A stretch of DNA of 64,000 bases, from positions 8,308,001 through 8,372,000 of the forward strand of contig JAVTVX010000010.1 in the NCBI GenBank assembly GCA_033439265.1. The letters are read 5' to 3'. The number at the start of each line of letters is the position of its first letter. Position 1 is the stretch's first letter. Under the pieces are notes generated by a model, which ran no database searches, had not been told where the DNA came from, and was given only the letters and a program-made list of their open reading frames with translations. Below are positions 57,900 through 64,000 of the stretch, in pieces. The position numbers and the translations under genes were made by a program. The stretch is from Dillenia suffruticosa. Its lineage: Eukaryota; Streptophyta; Magnoliopsida; Dilleniales; Dilleniaceae.

Positions 57900-60704
57900 T
57901 AGCCCATATGAGTTGCCAGGTTTACCTCCGGTTTGAGAATTCAACTTTGCTATTGATTTGACTCCTAGTACCACACCTGTTTTTATTCCTTCATATAGGA
58001 TAGCACCTGCAGAACTGAAGAAGTTAATGGTCCAACTACAAGAATTGTTGGACAAGAGATTTATTCGACCGAGTACCTCACCTTGGGACGCTCCGGTTTT
58101 ATTCGTGAAGAAGAAAGATAGCAAGCTGCGGTTGTATATCGATTACTAGTAGCTAAATAAGGTGACCATCAAGAATAAAAACCCCTTACCGAGAATTGAT
58201 GATTTATTCGATCAATCCAAGGGGCGAGTGTCTTTTCAAAGATTGATTTGAGGTCTGACTATTACCAATTGTGAATAAAAGAAAATGATGTTCCCAAGAT
58301 GGCGTTTAGGACACGGTATGACCACTATGAGTTTCTTGTGATGCCTTTCGATTTAACAAATGCTCTGGCAACTTTCATGGATCTCATGAACCGAGTCTTC
58401 CATTCCTATCTTGACAAGTTCGTCATTGTCTTCATTGACGACATCTTGGTGTATTCCAAGAATGACAAAGAACATGTAGAACATCTTTGGATTGTGTTAT
58501 AGACTCTCCGAGATAAGCAATTGTATGCTAAGTTCTCAAAGTGCGAATTCTAGCTAAGGGAAATTGGGTTCTTGGGGCACATTGTATCTGGAGATAGAAT
58601 ATTTGTTGATCCGAAGAAGGTAGAGACTATTCTAAAATGGGAACAACCCAAGAACGTCACCAAGATGAGAAGCTTCCTCGGATTAGTAGGTTATTACTTA
58701 AGATTTGTCGAAAGATTTTTCAAATTTGCAGCTCCATTGTCTGGCTTGACATGGAAGGAGATTAAATTTGAATGGAATGATAAATATGAGCAGAGTTTTT
58801 AAGAACTCAAAAGGAGACTCACGTCAGCTCCCATACTTCCTAGCAAACAAGGGCTAGGATGTGTTCTAATGCAGGGTGATAGAGTTATCGCCTACGCTTT
58901 TTGATAGTTAAAGAAGCACGAACTGAATTATCCTACCCATGATCTAGAACTTGCTGCCATTGTATTTACTTTGAAGATCTGGCGGCATTACTTATACAGA
59001 GCCACATATAGAATTTTTACCGATCATAAGAGTCTCAAGTATTTGCTTACCCAAAAAGAGCTCAACTTGAGGCAAAAGAGATGGCTAGAGCTGGTTAAAG
59101 ACTATGATCTGGTGATTGATTATCACCCGGGTAAGGCGAACGTAGTGGCGGATGCTCTAAGTCGCAAGTTCTCATCTTCTTCTCCAACTCAGGGGAATTC
59201 TTACCTTTCATGTCTAGTGGGACTTTGTACTCTTGGAGCCAAATTTGCTTATGATGACAATGGTGCATTATTGGAGAAGTTTGAAGTTCGACCAACCCTG
59301 ATAGACCATATTAAAGAGCTCCAAGCCACTGATGAGGAGCTAAAAGAGATAGCGGAAAGGGTTTGTAATAGTGAAACTGGTGATTTCCATGCTCAGGAGC
59401 ATGGCATAGTAATGTATGGGAAATGGATTTGTGTTTCCAAGAATGATGAGCTCCGAAAGGCCATACTTGAAAAAATGCACTGTTCGACTTATACTATGCA
59501 TCCCGGAAGTACTAAAATGTACTAAACCATCAAAGAAACTTACTGATGGTCAGGATTGAGGCAAGAAATAGCTGAATTTATAGCAAGGTGTCTCGTATGC
59601 CAACAAATCAAGGTTAAACATCAGAAGCCGGCCAGGACACTTCAGCCATTGCCTATACCTAAATGGAAATGGGAGCACATCACTATGGATTTCATGGTGG
59701 GATTGCCACATACTCCGAGTCGTCACGATGCTATTTGGGTGATAGTTGACAGACTCACAAAATCAACACATTTCTTTCTGATTCAGAATACCTATTCTTT
59801 GGAGAGATTAACAAAACTGTATCTTGATAAGATTGTCCAACTCCACGGGGTTCCAGTATCAATTGTATCTGATCGTGATCCCCGATTCACATCCAGATTC
59901 TAGCCTAAGTTACAAGAGGCCTTGCGCTCTAAGTTAAAATTCAACACTGCATTTCATCTATAGACGGATGGACAATCCGAGCGTATAATCCAGATATTGG
60001 AAAACATGTTGAGGGCAAGTGTGATGGACTTCCAAGGGAATTGGGAAAGGCACCTACCGTTGATCGAATGTGCATACAACAGTAGCTATCAAGATAGTAT
60101 TGGGATGCCTCCCTATGAAGCTCTCTATGGATGGAAATATCGAACTCCGCTTGGTTGGGATGAAGTTGGAGAGCAAAAGATTGAAAGTACGGAACTAATT
60201 GAAACAACAATAGAGCAAGTGAAGGTGATTCAGATGAGAATAAAAGCGGCTCAGGATAGACAAAAGAGCTATGCCGACAAAAGAAGAAGACATTTGGAAT
60301 TCGAGGTCGGAGATATGGTTTTCCTAAAGGTTTCACCTTGGAAGGGTGTGATTCGATTCCGAAAACGAGGCAAATTAAATCCTCATTATATTGGACCATT
60401 CAAGATCCTTGAGAAGATAGGAGAGGTGGCCAATCAGCTAGAATTACCTTCGGATTTAGAGAAGATTCATGATGTGTTTCATGTGTCAATGCTCAAAAAG
60501 TATCTGCCAGATCCCTCTCACGTAATTGAAACTCCTCCGATAGAATTGAATCCAGACTTGAGTTTTAAAGCACATCCAGTACAAATCATAGATCGACAAC
60601 TCAAGCAATTAAGGAATAGGCAAATCCCAATGATGAAAGTATTGTGGAGAAACAACCAAGTAGAAGAACAAACTTGGGAGACTGAAGAATTAATGCGGAA
60701 GTAA
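57900..60704 (+). pseudogene. Gypsy RT, RNase H, integrase and chromodomain, with in-frame stops
   Basis: [14 protein letters not shown] near 58087 (frame 1), then a shift; from 58299 one frame runs to 60704 with several stops (58500, 58800, near 58903, 59523, 59901). RT catalytic motif [10 protein letters not shown] is at about 58432. RNase [21 protein letters not shown] near 59010 and [20 protein letters not shown] near 59110. Integrase: [12 protein letters not shown] (zinc binding), [20 protein letters not shown] (first catalytic Asp) and [13 protein letters not shown] (second Asp), then TDGQSERIIQ (Glu). A GPF module (NPHYIGPFKILEKIG) and chromodomain (VQIIDRQLKQLRNRQIPMM, then WETEELMRK) finish it. 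It is the least decayed pol here, yet not translatable. Confidence 0.92.
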
Positions 60705-60777
60705 CACCCGTAACTTTTTTATGTATAAATTTTAATTTTAATTTCGAGGACGAAATTTCTTTTAACGGGTTAAGTGT

Positions 60778-63252
60778 TGTAACACCGAGAAAAGAGAAAA
60801 AAAAAAGAAAGAAAAAGAAAAAGAAAAGTAAAAAAAAAAAACACACACCCACTCTTCTCTATCTCACTCTCTCTCTTCACTCTTCCCTTCCCTTTCCCAA
60901 TTTTCCCAATTTGTTCTGTTCACCCGCAAACCCCAACCCCCCTCATCTCCCTCCCTTGTCTCTCACCCTCACTCACTCTCTCTCTGCTTCTCTCACTCTC
61001 TCACTCTCTCCCTCTCTTGATTCCTCATCCCTCTCTCTCTTTGCTTCTTTGCTTTCTCATCCCATCGAAGATAACTGGGCAATGGTGAAAGGGCGATCTC
61101 TCTCTTCGACTATCGATGATTGACCTCAGATCTTGAGCTAGGTTTGCATCTTTAATCTTGGCCAAAAATTTGGTGCTTGATCATAATATTTGTTGGGACT
61201 TTTATTGGATGAGTAGTATAATAATGACATGGATGTTCTTTAAGGTTTGTAGAATAGTTTATTTTCTTTTATTGGATGTCTCAATCTCACTTTGGTTGTG
61301 TTGTAAATGAGTGTGATCTCTTGTTAAACTTCTGGGGTACCTTTTATGGGACAAAATTCGTGAGACCTTAGAGCCTCTGAATAACATCTCATAGGTTCAG
61401 CAGCCTTGTGGGTGGTTCGTGAATATGGTCATAACATTATCACATTATTATGCTTTTTCTTTGATGAAGCATGCAAGATTTGGCCGAGTTAAGTGTCAAT
61501 GGACCAATATTGTGTGGTTTTGTTATTATTAGATTAGAGCTATTGAGCACATAAAATGAAAAGTGTTGCTAGAGAGTGCCGATTTGAGGTAAGAAAATAC
61601 AATGAAACATTATGAAATAAGAGTTGTACTTTCTAGATGGCTGGCATTAACGATGTGAGGTATTTTAGAACATTTGCTGAGACAAGTTCTTTTCAAAGAG
61701 CAGCGGAGAGGTGTAGTTGTTCAAATATGTTAAGTTGGCATTTATCATGTATCTTTTTTTTTATGCAGATTAATGAGTTGTCATGAAGTAAATTGATAAA
61801 CTACTTTGGCTTGTAGCGCATCTATTGGCCATGGTGCAAAACCATAACCTTAACAAAAGCCTCCTGCATTTCATTGATAATTTATAAGGAGTGAATACCC
61901 TGCTGAGGTAAGTGGATGGCTATGCCTCATGTAAATGAGTAAATTGTTTTAAATTGTGATTTATAAATTAATTTTGAATTGAATTTGAAATGTTATTCGA
62001 AATGTTTTGTGAAATTGGTGTGCCCTGATATATGATTTAACCATTCCATGACTCGAGTATATTTATTGAATTATTTGTACTATATCATGCTTGAACACCA
62101 TGAGAATTGTGAGATCTTTGTTTTACCTTGAAATTGAGCATGATTTGATTTATTAAATAGTTATTTGATAACAAGGTGTTGAAAAATGACTATAGTCTCA
62201 GTCTTGCCATGGAGCGGGCCATTAGGGCAACGTGGTTAAGGTTGTTTAATTTGGCTTGGTGGTAAGTGGGTTGGAGTGCCTCCACCAGCCGCCGGATAAC
62301 GTGGTAACACCCCACAGAGCTCTGGGCTAACGCCAAGGAAAAAGGGGATTTTATAAAAATAGTGGAAAACCCCTTGGCGGATCCTGCCAATGGCCATTGG
62401 TAGGATAATGTTTTCGGTACATTCCAAAATTATGGAAAAATGAATATAGACTGTTTGATTCGATTATATGAGTCATGGTGGTTTGATATGAATGATTTTA
62501 TGTGAATGAATTTCTTTATTGCATTAAATTATATTTGATACATATATTTGGCATCACCACCTTCACCATTCATTTATATGTTTCATACCATTACACTCCA
62601 CTCACTGGGTATTTAAAATACTCTCCCCCTTATTTTTTAAAAATTCTTTCCAGAGGAAGTATAGAGGGATGCTATTAGAGATCTATTTTTAGTTGATTTT
62701 GAGTAGGTATGGATTATCTAATCATTTGGAAGTTGTAGATCATCGGACCATGGAAAGGAAGTTTTGTACATCTCATATCATGTGGATTTTATTGATACTG
62801 ATTGAATTCTTTGAGCAAGTATTGGAAAAATCCAAACGCCTATGATTTGAGACTTCATTATTTTACATGAAATTATTTTTGAGAAAATGTTTTATCTTGT
62901 ACTGAGATATTTGGATTGTAATGATATATTTCGATATATTATTCTGGTTTTATAAGTTTTATGAATTGATTGAGAATTCTGCATTGGCTGGGATAGCCAC
63001 AATGCACGTATGCAAGTACAGGGATTCCCTGATTGTGTACCGATGCATGCATGTGTGTACAGGGATGGGCCGGATGGGTCCCTTGCATGTGTGTTGTGTA
63101 TATGATTTATTATTTGATGGATTTTATGTTTTGGAAGATTTATTGTATAATTGAAATGTCTTGTGCTATCTCGATATATTGAGAGGTCATGCCCATATAC
63201 TGAGATAACGCGACAGTTGTTACGTATTCGACGGGAGAGTCAGAGCGTGACA
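60778..63252 (+). mobile_element. LTR shared by two gypsy internal regions
   Basis: Starts TGTAACACCGAGAAAAG after a polypurine-like AACGGGTTAAGTGT and ends GTGACA at 63252; 2,475 bp. The reverse complement of its interior matches the LTRs at 44404 and 52127 (GTGGTAAGTGGGTTGGAGTG near 62260, CATTGGTAGGATAATG near 62395, CCACTCACTGGGTATTTAAA near 62599). It is the 3' LTR of the 56236-60777 body and, because a primer-binding site and gag follow at once, also the 5' LTR of the next internal region. It lacks the two hairpins of family I LTRs. Confidence 0.92.
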
Positions 63253-63259
63253 ATTCTAT

Positions 63260-63272
63260 TGGTATCAGAGCC
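63260..63272 (+). other. Primer-binding site (tRNA-iMet), intact
   Basis: TGGTATCAGAGCC, seven bases after LTR end TGACA. Exact consensus, unlike the worn site at 52109-52120. Confidence 0.9.
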
Positions 63273-63516
63273 ACGTTCACGATTTTGAATGTTTAAGGAT
63301 TTGAATTTTCTCCAAATGTCCCTAATGATTTCCAAAGGTTTTGAAATGTATGCTATTTTGAAATTTCTTATTTTTAAGGATTTACTTTTAAGAAATGAGC
63401 AGAACTTTTTGTGGATCCTTATGGACTAGTTTTAATTTTTATTTTTTAGGGGGTTAAATATTTAGTATGATACCTAATATAGTGAGCTCAAAACAGTGTT
63501 TCTTCTTGTAGGAACC

Positions 63517-64000
63517 ATGCCGCCTAGACGAAGGACGAGGAACATTACTGACATTCCTCCTCTTGAGTACGAGGATGAATCATCCTTACATGCTCCAACT
63601 TCTCTTCCAGCTACCACAAGCACATACCCGGCTCCTTCCATCGGTAATCCCCGCATCCTATAGCCGCCCTCCAGCAAGTGATGGAGTGGTGGAGCTCTTT
63701 CGGAGCACAATATCAAGCTTTGTCTCAACCTTCTATTCCTTCGCTGGTTCCTCCTTCTACACCGGCTGTGGCACCTAGTGTTCCCATAACACCTGTCCAC
63801 CGGTTGTTGTGTCGACCGATCGTTCTATGGTTGAGTTGTCAAAGTTACTCAAAGAAGCGAGGCAGCTAAATGTAAAAATTTTTTTGGCACCTGTGTTGTC
63901 TCAATGGCCAAGGAATGGATTGGCCGAATTCAAAAAACTGTCACCAATATAAGGTTAATTGATGACACGAAGTTGTGGATGGGAAATCAGCAGACAAACT
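63517..64000 (+). pseudogene. gag of second internal region, cut by window end
   Basis: Starts at ATG 63517 with MPPRRRTRNITDIPPLEYED. The first frame stops near 63661 (TAG). The related frame resumes with LQQVMEWWSSFGAQYQ near 63670, the usual gag N-terminal helix, so there is a frameshift. A second shift precedes VELSKLLKEARQ-like sequence near 63825. The rest lies outside the window. It is the same family as the gag at 56236. Confidence 0.85.

Noticed and set aside
60911-61123. Plus-strand frame of 70 codons after the CT tract in the LTR at 60778
   Set aside because: Mostly Ser/Leu from CT repeats and inside a retrotransposon LTR.
1-64000. tRNA, rRNA or microRNA genes
   Set aside because: No cloverleaf with matching A and B boxes or ribosomal sequence was seen. 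The only box B-like word is inside the SINE, and the inverted repeats found belong to transposons.

Overview
The window looks like nuclear DNA of a eudicot plant, in a repeat-dense part of the genome. It is AT-rich and shows no bacterial gene packing. It holds long-terminal-repeat (LTR) retrotransposons of plant Ty3/gypsy type primed by initiator-tRNA-Met, CACTA (En/Spm) DNA transposons with plant-type TNP2 and TNPA genes, a tRNA-derived SINE, and a small group of plant A-type cytochrome P450 genes with a spliced intron. I cannot name the species. Almost all coding signal apart from one P450 belongs to decayed mobile elements.

Layout. 1-1834: AT-rich DNA, a GC-rich tandem repeat and the terminus of one CACTA element. 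1838-2820 and about 13880-14976 are inverted copies of one repeat, and each abuts a CACTA end. 2830-10622: an antisense LTR remnant, then a deleted gypsy element (gag, protease, scraps of reverse transcriptase, chromodomain) and its 3' LTR (7284-10622). 11301-12762: a Sirevirus-like LTR. 14979-30328: a complete 15.35-kb CACTA element with 3-bp TTT target-site duplications. It carries minus-strand TNP2 and TNPA pseudogenes, subterminal GCGACGAA arrays, a GC-rich promoter-proximal island, a captured KIN-7/NACK-type kinesin fragment and a nested solo LTR (15679-18355, duplication TGACG). 30749-31788: a short non-autonomous CACTA-like element (duplication CAA). 32670-32863: a SINE with a 15-bp duplication.

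32945-42606: the P450 cluster, all on the minus strand. It has a 3' gene relic (32945-33318), a 5' relic (39400-40011) and one apparently intact two-exon CYP71-clan gene (40977-42606, 510 aa). A solo LTR (36337-39157, duplication GTAGT) lies between the relics. 44404-54647: a full-length minus-strand gypsy element with two LTRs and duplication GTAGG, inserted in an older LTR (43877-44403 plus 54648-56235). 56236-64000: a plus-strand gypsy copy of the same family, 5'-truncated, running through its LTR (60778-63252) straight into a second internal region (primer-binding site and gag), so the layout is internal-LTR-internal.

The P450 is the only gene I would expect to make a functional protein. 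I did not find a convincing new multi-gene system. The most unusual signals are paired hairpins with compensating base changes at the start of one LTR family, a GC-rich minisatellite inside the same LTRs, the kinesin fragment inside the CACTA element, and the inverted CACTA-end duplication.
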